64,000 bases of DNA from Fumia sp045121595 (GCA_045121595.1 JBGVGI010000101.1:1-64000); one strand, 5' to 3'. Positions 1 through 8,842 are shown, counted from the stretch's first letter. Numbers and translations are program-made. Notes: generated from the sequence alone by a model not told the origin.

Positions 1-50
1 GGCGAATTTTTTACACACTGTTTTTCAGGTGTTTTTAAGGCAAAACCACA

Positions 51-71
51 GTGAATACTTTGTGTATTCAC
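51..71. repeat. Perfect 8-bp inverted repeat upstream of the two-component operon
   Basis: GTGAATAC (51-58) and GTATTCAC (64-71) are perfect inverted copies around a 5-base loop. No T-run follows, so it does not look like a terminator; it could be an operator. Apart from this and the promoter at 156-184, the stretch 1-229 holds no recognisable gene. One frame carries a short open tail ending in TGA at about 177 that I cannot assign. Confidence 0.4.
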
Positions 72-155
72 GCGGATTTTGACAAAGAAACAACGGAAAA
101 CAGTAAGTAAAAAACGGGTTCGGATTTGTCGGTTATGCCTATGAAAATATGAAGA

Positions 156-184
156 TTGCAAAAGAAATGTTGTTGTGATAAAAT
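156..184 (+). promoter_or_regulatory. Sigma-A-type promoter for the histidine kinase operon
   Basis: TTGCAA (156-161), a 17-base spacer and TAAAAT (179-184), with TGTG just before the -10 (the Gram-positive TRTG element). It lies about 45 bases upstream of the kinase start. The same TTGCAA-17-TAAAAT arrangement precedes pgk in this window. Confidence 0.55.
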
Positions 185-229
185 AATAATAGATTTTAAG
201 TATCGGTAAACGTTTTTGGAGGAGTTTTG

Positions 230-2080
230 ATGATAAACGGCACAGAAACCAAACCCCGTTTTTTAAATAAGATAACGTTAATAATAGCAGGTGTTGTACT
301 GTTGTTGCTTTTTGCTGTTGTTTTGCTATGGCACGGTAAAGCAACCAGTAATCAGGCACAACCTGCTTTGGTTGCACAAGTGTATTTTGACGGCGATTAC
401 CGTATTGCTGACGGTGAATGGCATAAGATTGTAAAAGGAGAGCACATCCCTTCCACTGAAGGCGACGTAACGTTGCGTGGGAAATTTCATATGTTAGCGC
501 CAAACGGCGAGTATGTGGGTGTTTACAACGGGGATTTGCCGATAGCACTCTATACTCACCACGTGAGTCTTACTTTTTATGAGGGTGAAAATGAACCTTA
601 CGTAATTGATATGGAAAACCCTTTGTTTAAAGATTCTGCCTGTGGCGTGGGCTGGACTGCCCATACCTTTACAAGCGGAGAAGAATTAATTGAAATCCTT
701 ATCCATAATCCTCATAAATTCGGCAACGAAACTGCGGTTGATGAGTTTCTCTCCAATATAGCTTTCTGGCACGGACTTGATTTTGAAAAAGGTATTCTTG
801 AAAGCGGAGCAACACAGAGAAATATAGGACTTCTGTTTATTATCGTCTCACTTTTATTTCTGGGAACGGCTTTATTTTCTACACTTATACATATTAAGAA
901 CAGTAAGATTATCTGGGTGCTTGGTATCGTAATTTTGTTTGCAGGTACCTATTTCTCTTACAGTTCGGGCGGTATTTCGTTCTGGAGTGAATCAATTGTT
1001 TCCAATACTACGATACTTGGATCATCGATGATATTTTATATGTTCTTCCTTTCAATAGCACTCGTGTACTTGTTGAAGGGTACAAAAACAGTAGGAATAA
1101 TTACCGTTACCGTTTTGGGAATTGCAGATGCAACGTTTTTTGCTCTGCCGATTTTTACGGATATACATTTTTACGATACGTGGCTTTATTGGGTAGCATC
1201 ACAAATACTTGCCGACGTTATTCTGTCGGTATGTCTTATGAGAGAGTTTTTTGCCACAAAAGGAAAAGAACGCTTAATTTATATCTGTGCGGTTTTACCG
1301 CTTATTTCCTTTGGAATAGACGTTGTTATGATTGATCTTGGCATCTGGAATACGGGAGTTTCTTCAAAATACGTTTTTATCGTTTTCTTTATTGCAGCTA
1401 TGGTGATGGTTTTAAAAATCATACCGAACAACATTAACGCTCTTGCCAAGGCAAAAGAACTGGAAACAGAAAAAATGGTTTTGAATGCAGCACTTGCCGA
1501 AAGTCGCATTTCAACGATGATGAGCCAGATAAGACCGCATTTTATCTACAATACCCTTGGAAGCATTGAACAGCTTTGTGACTTGGATCCGCCAAAAGCA
1601 GGAGAACTTGTTCATAACTTTGCCAAATACTTACGCGGTAATTTTGGTGAGCTTGATAATCCAAAACCGATTTTAATGTCACAGGAAATGGAACACGTTC
1701 ACCACTATATTAATATTGAAAACGTGCGCTTTCCTGATATGACTTTTTCGTTTGAGATGCGCTCTGAAGATTTCAGCTTACCCGCGCTTACTATTCAACC
1801 GATTGTAGAAAATGCAATTAAACACGGACTTATGAAGCTTCAAAAAGGTGGGTCTATCCGTGTAATCTCTTATGAGACGGATAAAGATTACTGCATTTCA
1901 GTAGAAGATGACGGTGTGGGATTTGATACAAGTAAACTGTTTGACGATAAGAAGCATATTGGCATCCGCAATATCCGTGACCGCTTGAAGGTGATGGTTA
2001 ATGGCAGACTCGAAATTGAAAGTAAAGTGGGTGTCGGAACGAAAGCCCTGATTACAATACCGAAGGAGGCTAAAAAATGA
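230..2080 (+). CDS. 7TM sensor histidine kinase (LytS/YehU-type His_kinase domain)
   Basis: Membrane sensor kinase that should autophosphorylate on His437 and pass phosphate to the response regulator encoded next. It has an N-terminal membrane segment (about residues 14-36), an extracytoplasmic domain to about 195, and a bundle of about seven hydrophobic segments to about 405. A short coiled coil then leads into the His_kinase motif RPHFIYNTL. The ATPase part shows the N-box IQPIVENAIKH (Asn about 528) and DDGVGFD (about 560). This layout resembles 7TMR-DISM/LytS-class kinases of Firmicutes; the ligand is unknown. The start is ATG at 230: GGAGGAG at 218-224 is well spaced for it, whereas the TTG at 227 is too close. 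The gene overlaps the regulator by 4 bases (ATGA), implying translational coupling. Confidence 0.88.
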   Translation: MINGTETKPRFLNKITLIIAGVVLLLLFAVVLLWHGKATSNQAQPALVAQVYFDGDYRIADGEWHKIVKGEHIPSTEGDVTLRGKFHMLAPNGEYVGVYNGDLPIALYTHHVSLTFYEGENEPYVIDMENPLFKDSACGVGWTAHTFTSGEELIEILIHNPHKFGNETAVDEFLSNIAFWHGLDFEKGILESGATQRNIGLLFIIVSLLFLGTALFSTLIHIKNSKIIWVLGIVILFAGTYFSYSSGGISFWSESIVSNTTILGSSMIFYMFFLSIALVYLLKGTKTVGIITVTVLGIADATFFALPIFTDIHFYDTWLYWVASQILADVILSVCLMREFFATKGKERLIYICAVLPLISFGIDVVMIDLGIWNTGVSSKYVFIVFFIAAMVMVLKIIPNNINALAKAKELETEKMVLNAALAESRISTMMSQIRPHFIYNTLGSIEQLCDLDPPKAGELVHNFAKYLRGNFGELDNPKPILMSQEMEHVHHYINIENVRFPDMTFSFEMRSEDFSLPALTIQPIVENAIKHGLMKLQKGGSIRVISYETDKDYCISVEDDGVGFDTSKLFDDKKHIGIRNIRDRLKVMVNGRLEIESKVGVGTKALITIPKEAKK

Positions 2081-2856
2081 TTGCAATAGCTGTAGACGAT
2101 GAACCTTTGATGTTAGGCGCTCTTGTGAAGGCTATCAAAGCATCTGACGATATTACTTCTGTTGCAGATTTTACTTCCTGCGAGGATGCTCTTTCTTTTA
2201 TTAAAAGCAATCCTGCCGATATTGCGTTTCTGGATATAAATATGCGCGGTATGGGAGGACTTGCTCTTGCGGAAAAAATCATCGCTTGTTGTCCTGATTG
2301 TAAGATAGTGTTCTGCACCGGATACGAGGAATATGCAATTCCTGCGTTTAAGCTTCACGCTTCGGGATATTTGCTGAAGCCTGTATCTCCTGAAGACGTT
2401 CAGGTTGAGATTGATAATATTAAAGGTATCCGTCAAAATCAAAAACCGATTACGGCAAATTGCTTTGGCAATTTCGAGATTTTCGCAAAAGGAGAAAAGC
2501 TTACCTTTAAGCGCTCAAAAACCAAAGAATTGTTTGCTTTTTTAGTGGACCGTAACGGCGCAGGTGTTACCGTTGCAGAAATAGGGGTTGCACTCTGGGA
2601 AAATGACGAAGACCAGAAGAACCATAACTATATCCATCAGTTGTTCCGTGATTTGCGTCAGTCGCTTGAAATGGTCGGTGCAGAGGATGTTTTTGTGAGA
2701 AATAATTATTTTTACTCGATTAATCCCGAAAAAATTGACTGCGATTATTATGCATACTTAAAAAACGGAAAGCCCGAATTCCGCGGAGAGTATATGTCTC
2801 AGTACAGTTGGGCAGAGGAAAGATGCGGATTGCTCTGGGAAAAGGAAAATATATAA
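2077..2856 (+). CDS. Response regulator with SARP-like winged-helix output domain
   Basis: Transcription regulator paired with the preceding kinase. Residues 1-115 are a receiver domain with acidic residues D7/D8, phospho-acceptor Asp53 (FLDINMRG) and the switch Lys101 (LLKPVSP). Residues 120-259 look like an OmpR/SARP-type winged helix (FGNFEIFAKGEKLTFKRSK, then a VAEIGVALWE helix) rather than the LytTR domain usually paired with LytS-type kinases. A short C-terminal piece may be a vestigial bacterial transcriptional activation domain. The ATG overlaps the kinase stop and is preceded by AAGGAGG. Target genes are unknown; the neighbouring cluster downstream is an obvious candidate but this is inference. 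A strong terminator follows, so the pair forms its own transcription unit. Confidence 0.85.
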   Translation: MIAIAVDDEPLMLGALVKAIKASDDITSVADFTSCEDALSFIKSNPADIAFLDINMRGMGGLALAEKIIACCPDCKIVFCTGYEEYAIPAFKLHASGYLLKPVSPEDVQVEIDNIKGIRQNQKPITANCFGNFEIFAKGEKLTFKRSKTKELFAFLVDRNGAGVTVAEIGVALWENDEDQKNHNYIHQLFRDLRQSLEMVGAEDVFVRNNYFYSINPEKIDCDYYAYLKNGKPEFRGEYMSQYSWAEERCGLLWEKENI

Positions 2857-2888
2857 AATAAGCCGTCAGACGACGGCTTATTTTTTTT
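2857..2888 (+). terminator. Rho-independent terminator after the two-component pair
   Basis: An 11-bp perfect stem (2857-2867 with 2872-2882) with a 4-base loop, followed by a run of eight T. It separates the kinase/regulator operon from the downstream cluster. Confidence 0.9.
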
Positions 2889-2916
2889 ATTTGTAAGAGG
2901 TTTGTCACACCTTTAA

Positions 2917-2925
2917 TGCTATAAT
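2917..2925 (+). promoter_or_regulatory. Extended -10 promoter for the cluster starting at 2971
   Basis: TGCTATAAT (TG at 2917-2918, TATAAT at 2920-2925) is a consensus extended -10. No convincing -35 sits 17 bases upstream. It is 46 bases before the next start codon, just after the terminator. Confidence 0.5.
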
Positions 2926-2970
2926 GAAACAAAATGGGGTTGTTGTATCCGTTATCAGGAGGGCGAATGA

Positions 2971-3972
2971 ATGAAAAAAAGAAAAACGCCATATATTTTT
3001 GACGTTTTGCTTTCGGATAAGTGCATTGATAAGCTTGATATTATTAACACCGACGACGGCTTTTTTATGGTCAACAAGTCTTTGTCAGATATTCTTTTGT
3101 CAAAAGATATTTTTGATTTTTTGGATTCAAGCGGAGAAAGGCTTACGTGTAATAAGTTTTTCGATGATTGGTTTTTGTATGCCGTTTTTAATGAAGAAGA
3201 TTACGTTTACGGTCTTTTAAAACTCAGAGAGCAGGAATATGATGCCAAAGATAGGTCTCCTGCTGACGGTGACGTACCAGGGGTGACGATATCGTTTGTT
3301 CCTTTTGACTGTGGTGTATTGCTTGAATGCCTTAAAATTTCTTCGGATGAAAACAGAAGTAAACTTAATACCGAAATTAATCGTGTAGTGGCTTATAAAG
3401 GGCAACGCCACCATAAAGCTATTAAAAAGTATTTTAAAAATCCATTATCCGATGGCGCTTATCTCGTAGCGAAAATGTATACAGAACATATAGCTTTATC
3501 TGCAACGGACGGATACGTAAAAGTCCCCGAACATTATAAAGAAATTCTGCAACAAAGTGTTTCTTATAAAAGTTCACGTAAACTTGCAAGACTTCCACGT
3601 TTTATTGATGAACTGAATAAACTGGCAGGATATGTTGTTTGCGATAATGAAAAAATATATATCAAAAATCATAAAAAACCTGCCCGATATGAGGCTCTGG
3701 CAATTCTTGCTACCCATACGGGAAACGTATCGGAGTTTTCTTTTGCGGCGGAGGTGGAATATCACGCAAGATATTTAACGCATATAGCGAAGATTAAAAT
3801 ACCGTTTTTCGGAAGGTCGGTTTATGATTCTGCAGTCCGTGCCGATATGTCGGTCTGCGATACCGAATTTGAAGGGTATGCACCGTTTTACAATCTGAAT
3901 TCGGAGATTGTAAAACGTCAATATGCATTACACAGTGATAATTTGTTTTTCAAGGAGGATTATTATGATTAA
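2971..3972 (+). CDS. Conserved-looking protein of unknown function (333 aa)
   Basis: I do not recognise this family. The protein is soluble (no membrane segment or signal peptide), with a mixed alpha/beta look, a short basic stretch near residue 150 (GQRHHKAIKKYF) and an acidic, aromatic C-terminus. AGGAGGG at 2957-2963 is well placed for the ATG at 2971; the ATG at 2967 is out of frame. Its stop overlaps the next start by 8 bases, and that gene's ribosome-binding site lies inside this one, so the two are translationally coupled. It leads the run of genes that ends in the partner-switching and cyclic-di-GMP genes, so a regulatory role is possible but not shown. Confidence 0.7.
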   Translation: MKKRKTPYIFDVLLSDKCIDKLDIINTDDGFFMVNKSLSDILLSKDIFDFLDSSGERLTCNKFFDDWFLYAVFNEEDYVYGLLKLREQEYDAKDRSPADGDVPGVTISFVPFDCGVLLECLKISSDENRSKLNTEINRVVAYKGQRHHKAIKKYFKNPLSDGAYLVAKMYTEHIALSATDGYVKVPEHYKEILQQSVSYKSSRKLARLPRFIDELNKLAGYVVCDNEKIYIKNHKKPARYEALAILATHTGNVSEFSFAAEVEYHARYLTHIAKIKIPFFGRSVYDSAVRADMSVCDTEFEGYAPFYNLNSEIVKRQYALHSDNLFFKEDYYD

Positions 3973-4636
3973 GAACAAAACCGCACAGTTAATTTATCAG
4001 ACTGTCTACGTAACGCTTGGATTTGTAGGGTTTATTGCTTGTCTTGGAATCTTTGATAATATTAATATGATTCGCTGGGATTTCTACGTGCATTTCACCA
4101 ATTTAAGTAATTTCCTTTGTATTGGTGTTATGGCAACTGCCCTTGTTCAAACGGCAAAGAAAAAAGAAAACAGCTTTGTTTCTGCTATCCCTGTTTTAAA
4201 GTTTATCGGAATGCTCGGAATTCTTCTTACGTTTCTTGTATTTAACATTATGCTTGCCGGTGCAGAGGGCCGTGACCCTCAGGCAAACTGGCGTGTAGGA
4301 AGCCTTATTTTTCACGTGGTACTTCCCATTATGTACATAGCCGACTGGTTTTTGTTTTACGAGCGTAAAAAGACAAAATGGTATTATCCTGTCGTTTCTA
4401 TTGCGTTTCCTCTTTCCTACGTGATATTCTTGCTTATCCATGCAATCATTTTAAAGTTTGATTCTTCTATTTTAATTCCCACTACAACTACACCGCTTAT
4501 CTACCCTTATTTCTTTGTAAATCTCGATACACAGGGTGTTTCAGGCGTTCTTATGTGGATTGGCATTCTTTCAGTAGCGTTTGTTGTTGTAGGATTTTTG
4601 TTCTTTGGCGTTGATAAAATTTGTAAGAAAAAATAA
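3965..4636 (+). CDS. Pr6Pr-family integral membrane protein
   Basis: A 223-residue protein with six or seven hydrophobic segments, matching the Pr6Pr (FAR-17a/AIG1-like) family by features such as HVVLPIMYIADWFLF in the middle and YFFVNLDTQGVSGVLMWIG near the end. The biochemical role of bacterial members is not established. The open frame extends upstream to 3923, but the start chosen is ATG at 3965 because AAGGAGG at 3952-3958 is correctly spaced only for it. The gene overlaps its upstream neighbour by 8 bases. Family call is by remembered motifs; alternative is an unclassified multispanning membrane protein. Confidence 0.75.
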   Translation: MIKNKTAQLIYQTVYVTLGFVGFIACLGIFDNINMIRWDFYVHFTNLSNFLCIGVMATALVQTAKKKENSFVSAIPVLKFIGMLGILLTFLVFNIMLAGAEGRDPQANWRVGSLIFHVVLPIMYIADWFLFYERKKTKWYYPVVSIAFPLSYVIFLLIHAIILKFDSSILIPTTTTPLIYPYFFVNLDTQGVSGVLMWIGILSVAFVVVGFLFFGVDKICKKK

Positions 4637-4654
4637 TTGTAAGGAGTTTTTATT

Positions 4655-4993
4655 ATGAAAAAGGATTTTATTTTTGCACCCGTTATGTTGGTTGTTGGAG
4701 TTTTGTTGTTTTTGCTTAAAGCTACGGGTATGACTATGCATATTGCAGTTTCTGTAATAGGTCTTGCGGTGCTGGTGGCTTACGCAGTTGCTACTAAAAA
4801 GGACTGGAAAATTCCTGCACTTGAAATTATTATGAGAGTATTTTACGGTGTTGCTTTGCTAAGCGGTATCGTTATTATGAACGTTTCGGGTATTGCTGTA
4901 CTTTCCGTTATTCACAAGGCAAGTGCAGTTTTGTTTATGATACTGATGATAGCTTTGTTTTCTCACAAGATTATCAGCAGTAAAAAAGCTTAG
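4655..4993 (+). CDS. Small four-helix membrane protein, unknown function
   Basis: A 112-residue, strongly hydrophobic protein with four predicted membrane segments (roughly residues 5-22, 28-46, 55-77 and 82-105) and Lys-rich ends, ending ISSKKA. No catalytic motif is visible and I do not recognise a family. It sits 18 bases after the Pr6Pr gene with an AAGGAG ribosome-binding site, so it is probably co-transcribed with it and with the following unknown gene. Confidence 0.7.
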   Translation: MKKDFIFAPVMLVVGVLLFLLKATGMTMHIAVSVIGLAVLVAYAVATKKDWKIPALEIIMRVFYGVALLSGIVIMNVSGIAVLSVIHKASAVLFMILMIALFSHKIISSKKA

Positions 4994-5017
4994 AGTATAT
5001 AAAAAGGAGCATTTATA

Positions 5018-5977
5018 ATGCCTAAAAAACAAAAAAAGTTTGCCGATGACGGATGGGCAATATGGATTGACGGCGATGATACAAGTACCGTTTATATCAA
5101 CAACTGGCTTAACCCTAAAGGGAAAAGCTACGTTGATATGGCAATTCGCATACGCGGTGTAAAGTCAAGCCGATGTTTGCACGTGTACGTTCCGTTTACT
5201 ATATCTTCCGATGAAATTGAAGACATTTCTTTGTCTTTTAACGATACGAAAATTTTACAGGCTACTTTCAGCGCTGCTTGTATTGTAGACTACAAGAAAA
5301 ATGAATTTACGTCAGAGATTGCATACAACGGTAAGACGGTGGATATCGTACATATCAGTACCTGTGAATACGAAATCAAAAGCTTGTCGGACGGTACGCT
5401 TATCAGTGTGGATTTAGAAAAGTTAAATTCCTATATCGATAACGATGAAGTCTATTTTATCTGGCGTATGCCACATAAGTCACTCGATGAAATTTTCAAG
5501 TCACGTGTTGACGTTGAAAATACTATAAGCAGATTAAGAGACAGTATTACAACACCCGTAGTTTCGGAAAAATACGGTTATTCTATTCGTATCAACGAGG
5601 CAAGACTTTTGCCTGAACAGATTACAAGAATCGGTGCTTTTCATCGTCAGAAATTGAAAAAAGCGGTTATTACCCTTTCTATTGACGAAAATTATGAGCT
5701 TAACGACGTGAGTTGTTACCGTATCCGTCGTCTGGAAGAGAATTTATACAAGGATTATCTTCCTGCAGATTACAAATGTGAGGACGTAATAACTTACCAG
5801 TGGAATCAGAACCGTGAGGATAACGGTCAGGGGCAGTTCAATTTTTACTATAACCTCTCAAGAGATTCGATAAGTAAAAGCAGTATGTTTTTGTATATGA
5901 TGCTTCTTTTGACAATCAGTGTCATCGGTGACTTCCTTGCAATGGCTGTTAAGGAATTTATCAAGTTATTCATATAG
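5018..5977 (+). CDS. Unknown protein with a C-terminal membrane anchor (319 aa)
   Basis: A mostly soluble protein with one hydrophobic segment at the very end (about residues 295-316, FLYMMLLLTISVIGDFLAMA), so it should be tail-anchored with the bulk in the cytoplasm. The N-terminal 130 residues look beta-rich. There is no signal peptide and I recognise no family. An AAAAAGGAG site precedes the ATG. It ends 12 bases before the large phosphatase/kinase fusion, which suggests co-expression and possibly membrane co-localisation with that protein; function is not inferable beyond this. Confidence 0.7.
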   Translation: MPKKQKKFADDGWAIWIDGDDTSTVYINNWLNPKGKSYVDMAIRIRGVKSSRCLHVYVPFTISSDEIEDISLSFNDTKILQATFSAACIVDYKKNEFTSEIAYNGKTVDIVHISTCEYEIKSLSDGTLISVDLEKLNSYIDNDEVYFIWRMPHKSLDEIFKSRVDVENTISRLRDSITTPVVSEKYGYSIRINEARLLPEQITRIGAFHRQKLKKAVITLSIDENYELNDVSCYRIRRLEENLYKDYLPADYKCEDVITYQWNQNREDNGQGQFNFYYNLSRDSISKSSMFLYMMLLLTISVIGDFLAMAVKEFIKLFI

Positions 5978-5989
5978 TGAGGTGTCCTG

Positions 5990-8827
5990 ATGAAATTAAT
6001 TATTCCGATATTAATTAATTGTTTTCTCGTGATTTCGGTATACCTTGTTGATAAGTATACTCCTGCGAAAAAACTTCCCTATATGGCAAAGCAGATTATT
6101 ATTGGTCTTTTGTTTGGCGGAGTTTCTGCTTTTGCGTCAAGCTACGGTGTCGAGTGGCTTGGAACAACGGTTAACGTCCGTGACGCAGCGCCTCTTTCGG
6201 CAGGGCTTATTTTCGGCGCACCTGCAGGTATCATATCAGGCTTTATCGGTGGCTTGTACCGATGGTTCTCCGTATATTGGGGTGGCGGTGCGTACACTCA
6301 GCTTGCCTGCAGTATGGCGACTATCCTCGCAGGATTTATGGCGGCAGGGCTCAGAAAATTAATGTTTGACAATAAAAAGCCTACCTGGGGATATGGCGTT
6401 TGTATTGCCGTTGTTTGTGAAGTTATCCATATGATTTTGATTTTCCTTACAAATATGGATAATTCTTCTCAGGCTTTTGAGTTTGTCAAGGGGGCTACCG
6501 GCCCGATGATGCTCGGTAATTCCGTGGCTGTTGGTGTATCTATTATTTTGGTATCTCTGTTCAGTCACGAGAGCTTTTTTAAAAAGAAAAGTGCAGAAGG
6601 TATTGCAAATACTTTCCAGAGAAGACTTTTAAGCTGTATTGTAGTTGCATATCTCATTACCAGTACCTTTACTCTTATTCTGCAGAATGGAATGGCACAG
6701 ATTGAGACACAGGAAGTGTTTACCGTTGCTATCAATGACGTTGAGGCGGCGGTAAGAGAAAAATCCAATCGTCAGCTCCTTGAAATTGCAGAGAATGTTA
6801 AGGAAGAATACGAAAAAAATCCGACGGTTTCTCTGTCGGACCTTGCAAAAAAATATGATATCAAGGAAATCAACGTTGTTGCCACAGATGGATTAATTAC
6901 AAATTCCACAGAAGAAGACGTAATCAAAAGCTATGATATGAACAGTAAGGCACAGTCCAAAGAGTTTGTGGATACCTTGAAGGTTCAGAATTCTTTCGTA
7001 CAGGAGTATTCGCCAAGAGGAAAGGATGAGTCGGTGTGGAGAAAATATGCGGCAGTTAATCTTGATGACGGTGGATTTATTCAGGTAGGCTACGATGCCG
7101 AGCAGTTCCATCAGATGCTCAATGAGTTTGTAATTGACGTTACTAAAAAACGTCACGTCGGTACAGACGGTTTTGTTGCAGTGCTTGATGAAAATCTTTG
7201 TATGGTTATTGATAACGACTACAGTGGTAAACATATTTCTTCAATCGGCATTATCCCCCCTGAGGAAATGATGAACGGTAAAACTGCTACTGCACTGTAC
7301 AATGCCGACGTTGTAGACGGCATCAGTGATTTGAGTGCGGAGTATATGTACGTATTCAAATTTGTTGAGGGTTACTGCCTGATTGCGGCTATGCCGATGA
7401 ATGAGGCTATGTTTATGCGTGACGCCTCGATGCTTACAAGTATCTTTATGCAGGTAATTATTTTTGCAACTTTATTTGTGTTTATTTACTTGCTTATTAA
7501 ACGCGTTATTATCAACAATCTGAAAAAGATCAACGATACTCTCGGAAGAATTACCGAAGGTGATTTGAACGTAACCGTTGACGTTCGTTCCAGTAAGGAG
7601 TTTTCATCTCTTTCGGATGATATCAATTCGACGGTTGCTACTTTGAAAAGATATATTGCAGAGGCTGCTGCCCGTATCGACAAGGAGCTTGAATACGCTA
7701 AACAGATTCAGCTTTCTGCTCTTCCTACCAACTTCCCTGAAGATGAAGAGTTTGGTATCTATGCAGAAATGATTGCCGCAAAAGAAGTCGGCGGTGATTT
7801 TTATGATTTTTACAAGTTAAATGAAAACACGGTAGCATTCCTTGCGGCTGACGTTTCAGGCAAAGGAATTCCTGCGGCAATGTTTATGATGACCGCCAAG
7901 ACTATTATTAAAGACCTTGCGGAAAGCGGTATGGCGGTTAATGATATTTTTACAAAAGCTAACGAAAAGCTTTGTGAAAACAACGAATCAGGTATGTTCG
8001 TTACTGCCTGGATGGGCATTCTTGACGTAACTACAGGCAACGTACAGTTTGCCAATGCGGGTCATAATCCGCCCTTGCTTAAACGTGCCGACGGCTCGTT
8101 TGAAATTTTAAAAACCCGTGCAGGGTTTGTTTTAGCGGGTATGGAGGGTGTGCATTACCGTGTCGGCGAACTCACACTTAATCCCGGTGACAGATTATTC
8201 CTTTATACCGACGGTGTGCCTGAAGCTACAAATACAGAAAACAAGCTTTACGGCGAGGACAGATTACTTTCGTTTATGAATAAGAATGCTTTGATGGAAG
8301 CAACAAAGCTTTTACCATCACTTAAAGCCAATATCGATGAATTTGTGGGTGAAGCACCGCAGTTTGACGATATTACAATGTTGCTGTTTGATTATAAACC
8401 TAAAAAAGGAGGTGAGCGTATGACGAATAAAACGTTCTCTGCAAAAACTGAATCGTTAGCAGACGTTTTAAGCTTTACAGAAGAAACTCTTGAAAGCTAT
8501 GACTGTCCCATAAAAATCCAGACGGCAATTTGTGTTGCTGTTGAAGAAGTGTTCGTTAATATTGCTCACTACGCTTACCCTGATAGTGAAGGGGATATGA
8601 CGCTTTGTATCGGATTTGATGCTCAAAACAATGCGATCACCTTCCGTATGACGGATAAAGGCGTTCCTTTTGATCCGCTCACAAAACCTGATCCTGACAT
8701 TACTTTGTCGGCAGAGGACCGTGAAATAGGTGGTCTGGGTATCTTTATCGCCAAGAAAACGATGGATTCACTCAGCTACACCTATGAAGACGGAGAAAAC
8801 GTTTTAACTATGATTAAAAAGATATAA
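5990..8827 (+). CDS. 5TMR-LYT membrane sensor fused to SpoIIE/PP2C phosphatase and RsbW-type kinase
   Basis: A 945-residue signalling protein carrying both opposing enzymes of a partner switch. Residues 1-200 are a 5TMR-LYT membrane module (motifs NVRDAAPLSAGLIFGAPAG and GFIGGLYRWF). A further membrane segment at about 213 and another near 492 bracket an extracytoplasmic sensor domain. A HAMP domain (about 510-560) and short coiled coil follow. The PP2C/SpoIIE phosphatase spans about 565-800, with metal ligands in GGDFYDFY (Asp603) and ADVSGKG (Asp621) and terminal DDITMLLF. Residues 811-945 are an HATPase_c_2 (RsbW/SpoIIAB-type) kinase with VEEVFVNIAHYAYP, DKGVPFDP and GGLGIF. Substrate is presumably the STAS protein encoded 15 bases downstream. 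A strong internal ribosome-binding site and ATG precede the kinase domain. Confidence 0.9.
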   Translation: MKLIIPILINCFLVISVYLVDKYTPAKKLPYMAKQIIIGLLFGGVSAFASSYGVEWLGTTVNVRDAAPLSAGLIFGAPAGIISGFIGGLYRWFSVYWGGGAYTQLACSMATILAGFMAAGLRKLMFDNKKPTWGYGVCIAVVCEVIHMILIFLTNMDNSSQAFEFVKGATGPMMLGNSVAVGVSIILVSLFSHESFFKKKSAEGIANTFQRRLLSCIVVAYLITSTFTLILQNGMAQIETQEVFTVAINDVEAAVREKSNRQLLEIAENVKEEYEKNPTVSLSDLAKKYDIKEINVVATDGLITNSTEEDVIKSYDMNSKAQSKEFVDTLKVQNSFVQEYSPRGKDESVWRKYAAVNLDDGGFIQVGYDAEQFHQMLNEFVIDVTKKRHVGTDGFVAVLDENLCMVIDNDYSGKHISSIGIIPPEEMMNGKTATALYNADVVDGISDLSAEYMYVFKFVEGYCLIAAMPMNEAMFMRDASMLTSIFMQVIIFATLFVFIYLLIKRVIINNLKKINDTLGRITEGDLNVTVDVRSSKEFSSLSDDINSTVATLKRYIAEAAARIDKELEYAKQIQLSALPTNFPEDEEFGIYAEMIAAKEVGGDFYDFYKLNENTVAFLAADVSGKGIPAAMFMMTAKTIIKDLAESGMAVNDIFTKANEKLCENNESGMFVTAWMGILDVTTGNVQFANAGHNPPLLKRADGSFEILKTRAGFVLAGMEGVHYRVGELTLNPGDRLFLYTDGVPEATNTENKLYGEDRLLSFMNKNALMEATKLLPSLKANIDEFVGEAPQFDDITMLLFDYKPKKGGERMTNKTFSAKTESLADVLSFTEETLESYDCPIKIQTAICVAVEEVFVNIAHYAYPDSEGDMTLCIGFDAQNNAITFRMTDKGVPFDPLTKPDPDITLSAEDREIGGLGIFIAKKTMDSLSYTYEDGENVLTMIKKI
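8406..8422 (+). promoter_or_regulatory. Internal ribosome-binding site and in-frame ATG at the kinase domain
   Basis: AAGGAGGTGA (8406-8415) is a 10-base match to the anti-Shine-Dalgarno sequence, with the GGAGG ending 7 bases before an in-frame ATG (8420-8422, residue 811 of the fusion). The ATG lies exactly at the beginning of the RsbW-like domain, so a separate kinase of about 135 residues could be made from the same message. Confidence 0.6.
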
Positions 8828-8842
8828 AGGAGATTTGAAAGT

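Noticed and set aside
8395..8425. The 945-residue fusion as an assembly artefact
   Set aside because: The junction reads cleanly in frame with no homopolymer longer than six, so I keep it as a real fusion while listing resequencing as a check.
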